Positions 44,237 to 53,989 of a stretch of DNA of 64,000 nucleotides are shown piece by piece. Position 1 is the stretch's first letter; each line of letters starts with the position of its first letter. Source of the DNA: Sphingobium cupriresistens (GTDB taxonomy: Bacteria; Pseudomonadota; Alphaproteobacteria; Sphingomonadales; Sphingomonadaceae); contig NZ_SEOO01000004.1 in assembly GCF_004152865.1 (NCBI RefSeq), forward strand, positions 111,874 to 175,873, given 5' to 3'. The translations under genes were made by a program, and so were the position numbers. The notes under the pieces are model-generated. The model had not been told where the DNA came from. It saw only the letters and a list, made by a program, of their open reading frames with translations, and made no database searches.

Positions 44237-46138
44237 ATGACCGACCCCATCTACAAGACCGACGCCCTCATCGCCGATGATATCGATCAATATCTCAAGG
44301 TCCATGAGCATAAGACGATGCTGCGCTTCATCACCTGCGGGTCGGTGGATGACGGCAAATCGACGCTGATCGGCCGGCTGCTCTACGACAGCAAGATGAT
44401 CTTCGAGGATCAACTCGAAGCGCTTCAGGCCGACAGCAAGAAGGTCGGCACCCAGGGGCAGGAGATCGACTTCGCCCTACTGGTCGACGGCTTGGCCGCC
44501 GAGCGCGAACAGGGCATCACCATCGACGTCGCCTATCGTTTCTTCGCCACCGAAAAGCGCAAGTTCATCGTCGCCGACACGCCAGGCCACGAACAATATA
44601 CCCGCAACATGGTGACCGGCGCATCGACCGCGGACCTGGCCGTCATCCTGATCGACGCGCGCAAGGGCATCCTCACGCAAACCCGCCGCCACAGCTACCT
44701 CGCCCACCTGATCGGCATCCGCAACATCGTGCTGGCCGTGAACAAGATGGACCTGGTCGGCTATGATCAGGCCGTGTTCGACGGCATCGTCAAGGATTAT
44801 GCCGCGTTCGCCCGCTCGATCGGCATCACCGCCTTCACGCCGATGCCGATTTCCGGGTTCAAGGGCGACAATATCACCGGCCTCAGCCCCAATACGCCCT
44901 GGTATAGAGGCCCGGCGCTGATCGAGCATCTGGAGACGGTCGATGTCAACAGCGCGGCCGACGCTGACAAGCCGTTCCGCATGGCGGTCCAGTGGGTCAA
45001 CCGCCCCAATCTGGATTTTCGCGGCTTTTCCGGCCAGATCGCGACCGGATCGGTGCGCCCCGGCGACGCCATCCGCGTGCTGCCCTCCGGCAAGACCAGC
45101 ACCATCACCCGCATCGTAACCCTCAATGGCGATCTCGAAGAAGCTGTCGCCGGCCAGTCGGTCACGCTCTGCTTTGCCGACGAGGTCGATTGTTCGCGCG
45201 GCGACGTGATCGCGGCGTCCGACAGCCCGCCCCAGGTCGCCGACCAGTTCGAAGCGACGATCGTATGGATGGCGGACGAGGAAATGCTGCCGGGCCGCTC
45301 CTACTGGCTCAAAATCGGCACCCAAACGGTCACCGCCACAGTGCAACAGCCCAAATATCAGGTCAACGTCAACACGATGGAGCAACTGGCGGCCAAGACG
45401 CTGGAGTTGAACGCCATCGGCGTCGCGAACCTGTCGACCGATCGGCAGGTCGTGTTCGAACCCTATGCCGACAACCGGACGCTGGGCGGTTTCATCCTGA
45501 TCGACAAGATCACCAACGCCACGGTGGCCGCGGGGATGCTGCACTTCAGCCTGCGCCGCGCCCAGAATGTCCATTGGCAGGCGACCGACGTCAGCCGCGA
45601 TTTTCATGCGGGCCTCAAGAATCAGAAGCCAGCCGTGCTCTGGTTCACCGGGCTTTCAGGCGCAGGCAAATCGACCATCGCCAATCTGGTCGAAAAGCGG
45701 CTGGCGCGGATGAACCGCCATACCTTCCTGCTGGACGGCGACAATGTCCGCCATGGCCTGAACAAGGATCTGGGCTTCACCGACGCCGACCGGGTGGAAA
45801 ATATCCGCCGCGTGGGCGAGGTCGCCAAGCTGATGACCGATGCGGGCCTGATCGTCATCACCGCCTTCATCTCCCCCTTCCGGGCCGAACGCGACATGGT
45901 GCGGCAGATGATGCAGCCGGGCGAGTTCATCGAGGTGCATATCGACACCTCGCTGGCCGATGCCGAAGCGCGCGACGTCAAGGGCCTCTACAAGAAGGCG
46001 CGAGCGGGCCAGCTCAAGAATTTCACCGGCATCGACAGCCCCTATGAAGCGCCCGAAGATCCGGAGATCCGGATCGACACGGCGGACATGACTGCGGAGG
46101 AAGCGGCCGAGGCGATCGTCGCGCGGCTGATCCCATGA
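44237..46138 (+). CDS. cysN/cysC: Bifunctional sulfate adenylyltransferase subunit 1 / APS kinase (CysNC)
   Basis: A 633-residue fusion. Residues about 25-440 are the CysN GTPase: [55 protein letters not shown] and VNKMDLVG. From about residue 460 the APS kinase CysC follows: [40 protein letters not shown] and [16 protein letters not shown]. The protein activates sulfate to APS with CysD and phosphorylates it to PAPS. Its stop overlaps the cysQ start (ATGA). Full length for CysNC. Confidence 0.96.
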   Translation: MTDPIYKTDALIADDIDQYLKVHEHKTMLRFITCGSVDDGKSTLIGRLLYDSKMIFEDQLEALQADSKKVGTQGQEIDFALLVDGLAAEREQGITIDVAYRFFATEKRKFIVADTPGHEQYTRNMVTGASTADLAVILIDARKGILTQTRRHSYLAHLIGIRNIVLAVNKMDLVGYDQAVFDGIVKDYAAFARSIGITAFTPMPISGFKGDNITGLSPNTPWYRGPALIEHLETVDVNSAADADKPFRMAVQWVNRPNLDFRGFSGQIATGSVRPGDAIRVLPSGKTSTITRIVTLNGDLEEAVAGQSVTLCFADEVDCSRGDVIAASDSPPQVADQFEATIVWMADEEMLPGRSYWLKIGTQTVTATVQQPKYQVNVNTMEQLAAKTLELNAIGVANLSTDRQVVFEPYADNRTLGGFILIDKITNATVAAGMLHFSLRRAQNVHWQATDVSRDFHAGLKNQKPAVLWFTGLSGAGKSTIANLVEKRLARMNRHTFLLDGDNVRHGLNKDLGFTDADRVENIRRVGEVAKLMTDAGLIVITAFISPFRAERDMVRQMMQPGEFIEVHIDTSLADAEARDVKGLYKKARAGQLKNFTGIDSPYEAPEDPEIRIDTADMTAEEAAEAIVARLIP

Positions 46139-46914
46139 GCACCGCCCCCAATAGTGCGATGTCGGACGCCAAGCTGGCCGCCTATCTCGCCGAGATAGCG
46201 GGACGGCTGCTGCTCGACGTCCGGGCGTCCGGCCTGTTCAGCCCCAAGGCGCTGGGCAAGGCCGGGGACCAGACCGCCAACCAGTTCCTCTGCCACGCCC
46301 TGCGCGAACAGCGGCCCGACGACGGGCTGTTGTCCGAAGAGGAAAAGGATAATGAAGATCGCCTGGCCAAAAGCCGGGTGTGGATCGTCGATCCGGTCGA
46401 TGGCACCCGCGAATATGGCGAGGAGCGAGCCGACTGGGCGGTGCATGTGGGGATGGCGATCGACGGCCAGCCGGTGATCGGCGCGGTTGCGCTGCCGGGG
46501 CTGGATGGCGGTATGGTGCTGAGGTCCGACGAACCCGTCCCTTTGCCCCTCGCGCCGGACCGGCTGCGCATGGTTGTCAGCCGCACCCGTCCGGCGGCCG
46601 AAGCGATCGAAGTGGCCGCACATCTCGGCGCGGAACTGGTGCCGATGGGATCGGCGGGGGCCAAGGCGATGGCGATCATCCTGGGTCAGGCCGACATCTA
46701 CCTGCACAGCGGCGGCCAATATGAATGGGACAGCATGGCCCCGGTCGCGGTCGCACGCGCCCATGGCCTCCATTGTTCGCGCATTGACGGCGCGCCGCTC
46801 GTCTACAACCAGGCTGACGTATATCTGCCCGACCTGCTGATCTGTCGGCCCGAACATGCCGAAACGGTGTTGGGGCATGTCGCCCGTTTCAAACAGGATG
46901 CGATCAAAAGCTGA
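46135..46914 (+). CDS. cysQ: 3'(2'),5'-bisphosphate nucleotidase CysQ
   Basis: A 259-residue inositol-monophosphatase-fold enzyme. Metal-binding motifs are [29 protein letters not shown] and [17 protein letters not shown]. It hydrolyses the PAP left after sulfate transfer, or adjusts PAPS levels, and completes the sulfate activation cluster. The start overlaps the cysNC stop. Confidence 0.93.
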   Translation: MSTAPNSAMSDAKLAAYLAEIAGRLLLDVRASGLFSPKALGKAGDQTANQFLCHALREQRPDDGLLSEEEKDNEDRLAKSRVWIVDPVDGTREYGEERADWAVHVGMAIDGQPVIGAVALPGLDGGMVLRSDEPVPLPLAPDRLRMVVSRTRPAAEAIEVAAHLGAELVPMGSAGAKAMAIILGQADIYLHSGGQYEWDSMAPVAVARAHGLHCSRIDGAPLVYNQADVYLPDLLICRPEHAETVLGHVARFKQDAIKS

Positions 46915-46935
46915 AAGTTGCAGGTGATCGCGCGA

Positions 46936-47820
46936 TCAGAGCTGATCGCGCAGGGTCCGCATCACCTCGTCCAGGAAATCGACCACCGCCCGGACACGCG
47001 GCAATCCCTCCAGGTCGGCGTGCATCACCAGCCAGTAGCTGCGCCGCGCCGCCATCTCCACCGGCAGGATTTGGATCAGCCGATCGTCCTGCGCCGACGC
47101 GAAGACATGGAGCATGCCCAGCCCCATGCCGGCCGCGACCGCTGCATGTTGGGCCGCGCTCGAACTGGCGCGAAAGCGGATTTGCGCGCCGGGCAGCAAT
47201 TCGTCGAGCGCGATCATTTCGGGAAATCCGGCCAGATCGTCGATATAGGATACAAAGCCGTGTCGGGCGAGGTCGGCGCGACTTTCCGGCATTCCCTCTC
47301 GCTCCAGATAGTCGCGCGAACCGTAGAGAGCGAGGCGATAATCCACCAATTTGCGCGTCACCAGCCGTCCCTTGGGCGGCGGATTGAGCATCACCGCAAT
47401 GTCCGCCTCCCGCTTGGAGAGACTCGCCGCGCGGCTTTCCGACGCCAGTTCCAGCGTCAGCCGGGGGTGGCGCGCGCGTAACGTCGCGACATGGGGTGCC
47501 ACCAGATGCGCGGCGCAGGCTTCGGGCGTCGCCAGCCGCACTATGCCCTCGACATCGCGGTCGCGCCCCTCTACGCTGCTGATCGCCGCCAGCAACTCGC
47601 TCTCGATCCGTTCGGCATGGCCGACCAGCGCGAAGGCGGCGGGCGTGGGCATCACCCCGCGAGGCGATCGATCAAACAACCGCGCGCCCAGCGTGCGCTC
47701 CATATTGGTCATGCGCCGGGCGACCGTGCTATGGTCCACGCCGATACGGCGCGCGGCGGCCAACATATTGCCTTCGCGCATCACCGCCAGGAACAGGCGC
47801 AGTTCGTCGGAATTAAGCAT
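46936..47820 (-). CDS. LysR family transcriptional regulator
   Basis: About 294 residues. N-terminal helix-turn-helix: LNSDELRLFLAVMREGNMLA, then ARRIGVDHSTVARRMTNMER. The C-terminal ligand-binding domain begins with LRLATPEACAAHLVAPHVA-like text and is complete. The open frame begins at a TTG at 47826; the ATG at 47820 gives the more normal N-terminus. Divergent from mmsA with 100 bases between, so it probably regulates that gene and itself. Confidence 0.9.
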   Translation of the reverse strand: MLNSDELRLFLAVMREGNMLAAARRIGVDHSTVARRMTNMERTLGARLFDRSPRGVMPTPAAFALVGHAERIESELLAAISSVEGRDRDVEGIVRLATPEACAAHLVAPHVATLRARHPRLTLELASESRAASLSKREADIAVMLNPPPKGRLVTRKLVDYRLALYGSRDYLEREGMPESRADLARHGFVSYIDDLAGFPEMIALDELLPGAQIRFRASSSAAQHAAVAAGMGLGMLHVFASAQDDRLIQILPVEMAARRSYWLVMHADLEGLPRVRAVVDFLDEVMRTLRDQL

Positions 47821-47920
47821 AGGCAAATCTGCACAACCATTGTGTTAATGGGCTTGTATATCTGCAAAGCCGGTGGGTCTATAGCGCTGTCATTGCATCG
47901 TCTGGAGAGGATCAAAAATC

Positions 47921-49420
47921 ATGCGTTCCATCAGCCATTTCATTCACGGGGAAAGCGTGTCCTTCCCCGGCGCGCGCCTCTCGGACGTGTTGGACCCGTC
48001 CACCGGCGCGGTGCAGGCGCAGGTCGGCCTGGCTACGCCATCGCAGCTGCAAAAGGCGATGGATTCCGCGCTGTCGGCGCAACCGGACTGGGCTGCAACC
48101 AATCCGCAGCGCCGCGCCCGCGTAATGTTTCGCTTCAAGGAGCTGATCGAGGCTAATCTGGACGATATGGCGCGGATGCTGTCATCCGAACATGGCAAAG
48201 TTATCGCCGACGCCAGAGGCGATATTCAGCGTGGGCTGGAAGTGGTGGAGTTCGCCTGCGGCATCCCGCATCTGCTGAAGGGCGATTATACCGAAGGCGC
48301 CGGGCCGGGCATCGACGTCTATTCGATCCGTCAGCCCCTGGGTATCGTCGCGGGCATCACTCCATTCAACTTTCCTGCCATGATTCCGCTGTGGATGAGC
48401 GCGATGGCGATCGCCTGCGGCAATGCGTTCATCCTCAAGCCATCCGAGCGCGATCCGTCGGTGCCGGTCCGACTGGCTGAACTGGCTCTGGAGGCGGGCC
48501 TGCCCGCGGGCATCCTGAACGTCGTCCATGGCGACAAGGAAATCGTCGACGCCATCCTCGACCACCCCGACATAAAGGCGGTCAGCTTCGTCGGGTCGTC
48601 TGACATCGCCAATTATGTCTATCAGCGCGCCGCCGCCAACGGCAAGCGCGCCCAGTGCATGGGTGGCGCGAAAAACCATGGCATCATCCTGCCCGATGCG
48701 GACATGGACCAGGCGGTCGCCGACATCGTTGGCGCGGCCTATGGTTCGGCGGGCGAGCGCTGCATGGCGCTGCCGGTCGTGACCCCGGTGGGCGAAGCGA
48801 CGGCTGAAATCTTCCGCACCAAGCTGATTGCTGCGATCGAGACGCTGCGCCCTGGCATCCCCAGCGATCCCGACGCGCAATATGGCCCGCTTGTCACTGG
48901 CCAGCATAAGGCGCGGGTGGAGAGCTACATCCAGATGGCGGCCGATGAAGGCGCGGAAATCGTGGTGGATGGCCGCGGCTTCCAGCTCCAGGGTTATGAG
49001 GACGGTTTTTACCTCGCGCCCACGCTGATCGACCGGGTCACGCCGCAGATGAAGAGCTATCAGGACGAGATTTTCGGCCCGGTGCTCCAGATCCTGCGCG
49101 CCGAGACGTTCGAGGAAGCGCTGAGCTATCCGAGCAAGCATCAATATGGGAACGGCGTCGCCATCTTTACCCGCAACGGCGATTATGCCCGCAAATTCGC
49201 GGCGCAGGTCGAAGTCGGCATGGTCGGTATCAACGTGCCTATCCCGGTGCCGGTCGCCTATCACAGCTTTGGCGGCTGGAAGCGTTCAGGCTTTGGCGAT
49301 CTCGACCAATATGGCGAGGACGGCGTGCGATTCTACACCCGCAACAAGAAGATCACCCAGCGCTGGCCGACCGGCGGCGCAGTTGTGGACCAGAGCTTCG
49401 TAATTCCGACGATGAAGTAA
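47921..49420 (+). CDS. mmsA: CoA-acylating methylmalonate-semialdehyde dehydrogenase (MmsA)
   Basis: A 499-residue aldehyde dehydrogenase. GVANGITPF-like NAD-site text (IVAGITPFNFPAMIPLWMSA), QCMGGAKNHGIILPDADMDQ and the active-site loop AYGSAGERCMALPVV (catalytic Cys) are diagnostic of the CoA-dependent MmsA/IolA branch. It converts methylmalonate or malonate semialdehyde to propionyl- or acetyl-CoA in valine, inositol or beta-alanine breakdown. GGAGAGG precedes the ATG. The other valine-pathway genes are not adjacent. Confidence 0.94.
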   Translation: MRSISHFIHGESVSFPGARLSDVLDPSTGAVQAQVGLATPSQLQKAMDSALSAQPDWAATNPQRRARVMFRFKELIEANLDDMARMLSSEHGKVIADARGDIQRGLEVVEFACGIPHLLKGDYTEGAGPGIDVYSIRQPLGIVAGITPFNFPAMIPLWMSAMAIACGNAFILKPSERDPSVPVRLAELALEAGLPAGILNVVHGDKEIVDAILDHPDIKAVSFVGSSDIANYVYQRAAANGKRAQCMGGAKNHGIILPDADMDQAVADIVGAAYGSAGERCMALPVVTPVGEATAEIFRTKLIAAIETLRPGIPSDPDAQYGPLVTGQHKARVESYIQMAADEGAEIVVDGRGFQLQGYEDGFYLAPTLIDRVTPQMKSYQDEIFGPVLQILRAETFEEALSYPSKHQYGNGVAIFTRNGDYARKFAAQVEVGMVGINVPIPVPVAYHSFGGWKRSGFGDLDQYGEDGVRFYTRNKKITQRWPTGGAVVDQSFVIPTMK

Positions 49421-49631
49421 ACTGCGCGGGGGGATGGTCGCTTCGGCCGCGATCATCTCCCTTTGGACCACGCCCGGGGCTTCGATCAACCCGCCGTCTG
49501 GCGCCACGATATTACCAGATATCCCAGCCTGTTACTGCCGACATCGTCGGCCTGATCGGCATGATCCGACTCATCGCGCAGCCCTGCGTCAAAGAGTTGA
49601 TTATGTTGCCCTCTTTATCGTACGTTCGTTC

Positions 49632-49739
49632 ATGCTGGCCGGGCTGCTCTCTACGTCCGCCATCGTCATGGCTGCGCCACCCGACATCGCCCGCGTCAGC
49701 GCTGACATCAAGACGCTCTCCAGTGATCCTCTGCTATAA
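49632..49739 (+). pseudogene. Fragment of a probable secreted M28-type peptidase
   Basis: A 35-codon frame begins MLAGLLSTSAIVMAAPPDIA, a signal peptide, then RVSADIKTLSSDPLL and stops. This looks like the N-terminus of sphingomonad M28 metallopeptidases, in which a similar I-x-x-D-I-K-T-L-S-SD stretch is followed by the body of the enzyme. The rest of the gene is missing. It sits in a 402-base gap (49421-49822) between mmsA and the dehydroshikimate dehydratase gene in which I see no intact gene. Confidence 0.5.
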
Positions 49740-49822
49740 CCATAAGCTATGCCCCGGTCATTTCGGCCCGATTGCCGATGTCGACCGAGGCCACGACTAT
49801 GACGGCTTGATAAGGAGCCGCC

Positions 49823-51721
49823 ATGTCCCCCACCCTGCCCCAGAACGCCATCGCCACCGTGTCGCTACGCGGCACATTGGAGGAAAAGCTGAAGGCGGCG
49901 GCCGTCGCCGGTTTCGCCGGGGTCGAGATTTTCGAGAATGACCTGATCGGCTCCGCCCTCGCCCCGTATGAGGTCCGCGCGATGCTGGACGATCTGGGCC
50001 TGGCCTGTATGCTCTACCAGCCGTTTCGCGATTTCGAGGGGATGCCGGGCGACCTGCGCCGCCGCGCCTTCGACCGGGCGAAGGCCAAGTTCGACCTGAT
50101 GGATGAACTGGGCGCCGATCGCATCCTTATCTGCTCCAGTTGCCACCCCGCGGCGCTGGGCGAGCGGGAGCGCATCGTCGATGATTTCCGCGAACTGGGC
50201 GATATCGCGCAGCAAAGGGGCATCATCCTGGGCTATGAAGCGCTCGCCTGGGGCCGGCATGTCAACGACCATCGCGACGCCTGGGCCATCGTGGAGGCGG
50301 TCGACCATCCCCATGTGGGCATCATCCTCGACAGCTTCCATTCCTTGTCGCGCAATATTCCAAACGATAGCATCCGCGCCATAACTGGCGACAAGATCGC
50401 CTTCGTCCAATTGGCCGACGCGCCGTTGCTGGACATGGACCTGCTCTACTGGAGCCGCCATTTCCGTAACCTGCCGGGTCAGGGCGGGCTGGATGTCGAA
50501 GGCTTCGTGGCGGAAATATTGCGCACCGGATATGACGGGCCATTGAGCCTGGAAATCTTCAACGACCGGTTCCGCTCCAATGCCGCGCGGCTGGTCGCCG
50601 AAGATGGCTGCCGGTCGCTCGACTATGTGCGTGACGCGGCGAAGCGACTGATCGATCAACCCACCGATATGCCAGCGCCACAACCCGTGCTGAGCGCCGA
50701 ATTCGTCGAATTCACCGCAGATGGTCGCGATGCCGCGCGCCTGGGCAGCAATTTCGCGACGCTGGGCTTCACGCTGGTCGGCGAGCATCGCCACAAGAAG
50801 GTGACACGCTGGCGGCAGGGCGGCGTCAATCTGGTCATCAATGCGGAGCCCAAGGGTTTCGCCAGCGCCTATCGCGCGGCGCAGGGCACGGCGATCTGCG
50901 CGATAGGCGTGCGGGTGAAGGACAAGGCGGCGGTGCTGGCTCGCGCCGCGGCGCTGGGCATCAAGGCCTATAGCCCCGAAGGCCGGCCCGGTCGCCTCGC
51001 CATGCCGGCGCTGCGCGGGGTGGGCGGCAGCCTAGTCTATTTGATCGACGCGGACGAGGTCGAGGGATTGTGGGCGCGCGAATTTCACGCGACGGATGGC
51101 GATGCGGGGGTGGTCGGTGCTGACGCCCGCAGCATCGATCACCTCGCTGCCGTCGTCCATAATGACGAATTTCTGTCGTGGCAGCTCTACTGGCGCGCCC
51201 TGTTCGGGCTGGAAGCGCGGGCGGCGCAAGATGTGATCGACCCTTCGGGCCTCGTCCACAGCCAGGCGCTGCAATCGGCGGACGGCGCGTTCCGGGTCAC
51301 GATCAATGCGACGGACGCGCGTGAGACATTGTCCGCCCGCTTTCTGGACCATGGCATTGGCGGCGGCTATCAGCATGTCGCATTGATCACCGATGATATC
51401 TTCGCGACGGCGCAGGCGCTGCGCGACGAAGGCGCGGCGATGCTGGATATACCCGTCAACTATCATGCCGATCTGGCCGCCCGCTTCGATCTGGACGATG
51501 CGATGATCGCCCGCATGGCCGACCTTGGCATCCTCTATGACGAGGATAGCGACGGCGCGGGCTTCTGGCAGCTTTATAGCCGCGCGTTCGACAAATTGTT
51601 CTTCTTCGAATTCGTCCAGCGCGCCAATGGTTATGCCGGTTATGGCGCGCCCAATGCCGGAGTGCGGCTGGCGGCGCAGAACCGATTCAGGCCAGAAGCG
51701 ACGCCGACGGCAACGCTGTAA
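49823..51721 (+). CDS. quiC: 3-Dehydroshikimate dehydratase, sugar-isomerase/HPPD-like fusion (QuiC type)
   Basis: A 632-residue two-domain protein. Residues 1 to about 280 form a xylose-isomerase-like TIM barrel. The metal ligands E139 (GYEALAWG), D170 (IILDSFH), Q196 (FVQLADAP) and E244 (SLEIFND) have exactly the spacing described for Pseudomonas putida QuiC1 (E134, D165, Q191, E239). Residues about 285-632 are a 4-hydroxyphenylpyruvate dioxygenase-like VOC module (IDHLAAVVHNDEF; GGYQHVALITDD; FFFEFVQRANGYAGYG). The enzyme should convert 3-dehydroshikimate to protocatechuate. AAGGAG lies before the ATG. The porin, shikimate dehydrogenase and MFS genes follow convergently. Confidence 0.92.
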   Translation: MSPTLPQNAIATVSLRGTLEEKLKAAAVAGFAGVEIFENDLIGSALAPYEVRAMLDDLGLACMLYQPFRDFEGMPGDLRRRAFDRAKAKFDLMDELGADRILICSSCHPAALGERERIVDDFRELGDIAQQRGIILGYEALAWGRHVNDHRDAWAIVEAVDHPHVGIILDSFHSLSRNIPNDSIRAITGDKIAFVQLADAPLLDMDLLYWSRHFRNLPGQGGLDVEGFVAEILRTGYDGPLSLEIFNDRFRSNAARLVAEDGCRSLDYVRDAAKRLIDQPTDMPAPQPVLSAEFVEFTADGRDAARLGSNFATLGFTLVGEHRHKKVTRWRQGGVNLVINAEPKGFASAYRAAQGTAICAIGVRVKDKAAVLARAAALGIKAYSPEGRPGRLAMPALRGVGGSLVYLIDADEVEGLWAREFHATDGDAGVVGADARSIDHLAAVVHNDEFLSWQLYWRALFGLEARAAQDVIDPSGLVHSQALQSADGAFRVTINATDARETLSARFLDHGIGGGYQHVALITDDIFATAQALRDEGAAMLDIPVNYHADLAARFDLDDAMIARMADLGILYDEDSDGAGFWQLYSRAFDKLFFFEFVQRANGYAGYGAPNAGVRLAAQNRFRPEATPTATL

Positions 51722-51772
51722 ATCAGCCCCTCTTTCCGTGCGTCGGAGCAAAGGGAGATCAGGCTTGATCCG

Positions 51773-53071
51773 TCAGAAGATGAACTTGATGGTCGCGCCC
51801 GCCACCAGCGCGTCCGGATAAAGGTTCGTTGCGCCGACGCGGTGAATATATTGGAGGTTGGGACGCAGCAGCAATTGCCGGGTCGCCTGCCACCCATAGA
51901 AAATCTCGCCGCTAACCTCATGGGTCTGCACCGCGACATTCTGGCCCAGTGCGACCTGGTCGTGTTGCCGGTCGGTGATCCGAGGATTGACCCTGGCATA
52001 GACAAGCCCCAGCCCGAAATTATCCTTGGGCCGGCTGTCCCACAAACCGCGCGCGACGAAGCCGCCGCTGACGAAAATGGGCACTCGCGCCGTGTGGCGA
52101 TCCGACAGGGTGGCCGTGCCGAACAGGCTGAGGCCGCGATCCCCCGCCCCGAAGCGGACCACCATTTTTTCGGCCATGGCCCAGGCGCTCCACCGTTCCT
52201 GCCGCATGGCCGGGGCGAGGCCGGACAGGACGTAGGAATCGCCATTCACATCGTCGCGCACGTCGGCGCGGTCGGTCGTGTCCACCAGCGCGCCGATGCG
52301 GACCAGGCCGGGCAGGCCGCTGACCGCCTGCCCCGTCTTCCAGCCCAGTTCGACCGGCAGTACGAAACTGTCGAAACGCGGTGCCAGCTTCCAGCCTGCT
52401 CCGGTCTGGGCGCGGAACGCGTTCACCTCGAACGCCGCGACCGTCACGGTCAGGTTGGGTGCGATCTCTTGTCGCACGCGCAGGCCCCAGCGGGGGATCG
52501 GGAAGCCCGAAAAGCCGCTGTTATAGAAGAGCGTGGTCGGGCGCGGGCAGAAGGCGAAATTCTGGAACTGGCAGCCGCTGGGCAAGGTCGCGAAATCGTC
52601 ACCCGTATGATAGAGGCCGAATTTGAGCGCGGTCTTGCCGCCATTGAGCTTCTGCTCATAGCTGAGTTCAGCCGGGCGTAAATCCTGCCCGCCACCGAAT
52701 AATTCCTGCACCTCGAACAGGTTGCCAAGGCGCGTCGCGGTCAGATCCTCCCCCTTGCGGTGGATGATCGTCGCGATGATCTTGCCGCCATCCAGGCCGA
52801 ACGCCTTGCCGGTGTCAATCGCGGCGGAGGCGAGCAATTGCTGGGTGTAGGCCGCGCCGCCGTCGCGCCCGCCCGTGATGGACGCGGCGCTTTCGGACAC
52901 GTAGGAGAAGGTCAGCTCGACGCCCTTGTCCTTCAACCGCGCGCGCCAGCCGGGTTTGTCGGCCGGCGGCGACGGCGCCGGAGTCTGAGGACCGGCGGAC
53001 GGCCCCTGCAATTGCCGCGCGGCGACAACCGGCGCGGCGATGACGATGGCGGGCGGACTGTCGGCGATCAT
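51773..53071 (-). CDS. OprB-family carbohydrate-selective porin
   Basis: A 432-residue outer-membrane porin. The mature part starts after a Pro-rich linker with GWRARLKDKGVELTFSYVSE and shows the OprB pattern: YEQKLNGGKTALKFGLYHTG, then a 16-stranded barrel ending in GATIKFIF. The start overlaps the shikimate dehydrogenase stop (ATGA); the first residues MIADSPPAIVIAAPVVAARQ form a weak signal peptide without a positive n-region, so the true start is uncertain. It probably lets quinate or shikimate cross the outer membrane. Confidence 0.82.
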   Translation of the reverse strand: MIADSPPAIVIAAPVVAARQLQGPSAGPQTPAPSPPADKPGWRARLKDKGVELTFSYVSESAASITGGRDGGAAYTQQLLASAAIDTGKAFGLDGGKIIATIIHRKGEDLTATRLGNLFEVQELFGGGQDLRPAELSYEQKLNGGKTALKFGLYHTGDDFATLPSGCQFQNFAFCPRPTTLFYNSGFSGFPIPRWGLRVRQEIAPNLTVTVAAFEVNAFRAQTGAGWKLAPRFDSFVLPVELGWKTGQAVSGLPGLVRIGALVDTTDRADVRDDVNGDSYVLSGLAPAMRQERWSAWAMAEKMVVRFGAGDRGLSLFGTATLSDRHTARVPIFVSGGFVARGLWDSRPKDNFGLGLVYARVNPRITDRQHDQVALGQNVAVQTHEVSGEIFYGWQATRQLLLRPNLQYIHRVGATNLYPDALVAGATIKFIF

Positions 53072-53964
53072 GCGGCGGCCTTTCGATCGCTGAAGCTGTC
53101 GAAGGCACGCAGCATCCGCGCGGCATCAGGTTCAACGCCAGTGAACAGCGAAAAGGCGTGGGCGGCCTGCATCACAGCCATGCCGCCGCCATTCAGCGTC
53201 GCGCAGCCTTTGGCCGCAGCCGCCTGGAGCAATTGGGTTTCCAGCGGGAAATAGATGATGTCCGACACCCATTGATCGGGCGTCAGCAAGGCGGGGTCGA
53301 ACGGCAGGCCCGGATGGCTGAGCATCCCGATCGGCGAACATTGGACGATGCCATCTGCGCCGCGAACGGCGTCCGCAGCCGACAGCGCCGCCTTCACCTG
53401 GGCTTGCGTGAACAGCGTGCCCAGCCGATCGGCAAGCGCGCTCGCCCGTTCCGGCGCGGGGTCCATGATCGTCATGCTCTGCGCGCCGAGGTCGAGGTGG
53501 GCGTAGCCGATCGCCGCCGCCGCGCCGCCCGCGCCGATCAGCGCGACATGGGCCCGCGGCCGATCGCCAAGGCCCGCCAGAAAATGCGCGCGATAGCCAG
53601 ACCAGTCCGTATTGTCGCCATGGCGCTTGCCATCGCGGAACAGGATGGTGTTGACCGCACCCAAGGCGCTCGCCGCGTCGGACAGGCTGTCGACCAACGG
53701 CATCACCGCCTGCTTGAAGGGATGGGTCACGTTGATCCCGTCAAAACCCATGCCGACCAGCATGTCGAGCAGGCCCGGCAGGCCGTCCGCGTCATAGCCC
53801 ATCACTTCCCCGTCGAGGATGCGATACACCATCGGCAGGCCCAGCGCGCGGGCTTCGCCTTCATGCATCTCCGGGCTGCGCGATCCAGCGATGCCTCTGC
53901 CGATCAGGCCACAGAGGATGGACGCGCGGGATGAGCCCGCATCGGCGGGGGAAGCGAAGGACAT
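53068..53964 (-). CDS. Shikimate/quinate 5-dehydrogenase (AroE/QuiB-like)
   Basis: A 298-residue dehydrogenase. Substrate site: GIAGSRSPEMHEGEARALGL and GINVTHPFKQAVMPLVDSLS (catalytic Lys), then ALGAVNTILFRDGKRHGDNT followed by DWSGY (catalytic Asp). Nucleotide site: VALIGAGGAAAAIGYAHLD. The position beside a catabolic dehydroshikimate dehydratase and MFS carrier suggests that it oxidises shikimate or quinate rather than serving biosynthesis. Twenty-five bases separate it from the carrier gene upstream. Confidence 0.92.
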   Translation of the reverse strand: MSFASPADAGSSRASILCGLIGRGIAGSRSPEMHEGEARALGLPMVYRILDGEVMGYDADGLPGLLDMLVGMGFDGINVTHPFKQAVMPLVDSLSDAASALGAVNTILFRDGKRHGDNTDWSGYRAHFLAGLGDRPRAHVALIGAGGAAAAIGYAHLDLGAQSMTIMDPAPERASALADRLGTLFTQAQVKAALSAADAVRGADGIVQCSPIGMLSHPGLPFDPALLTPDQWVSDIIYFPLETQLLQAAAAKGCATLNGGGMAVMQAAHAFSLFTGVEPDAARMLRAFDSFSDRKAAA

Positions 53965-53989
53965 GGCGATGATCCTTGGATGAAGCGGT

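Noticed and set aside
43951..44250. Minus-strand frame containing a peptide with HPSESWD and PAFAGVT
   Set aside because: This is the typical false translation of the dispersed palindromic repeat between cysD and cysNC.
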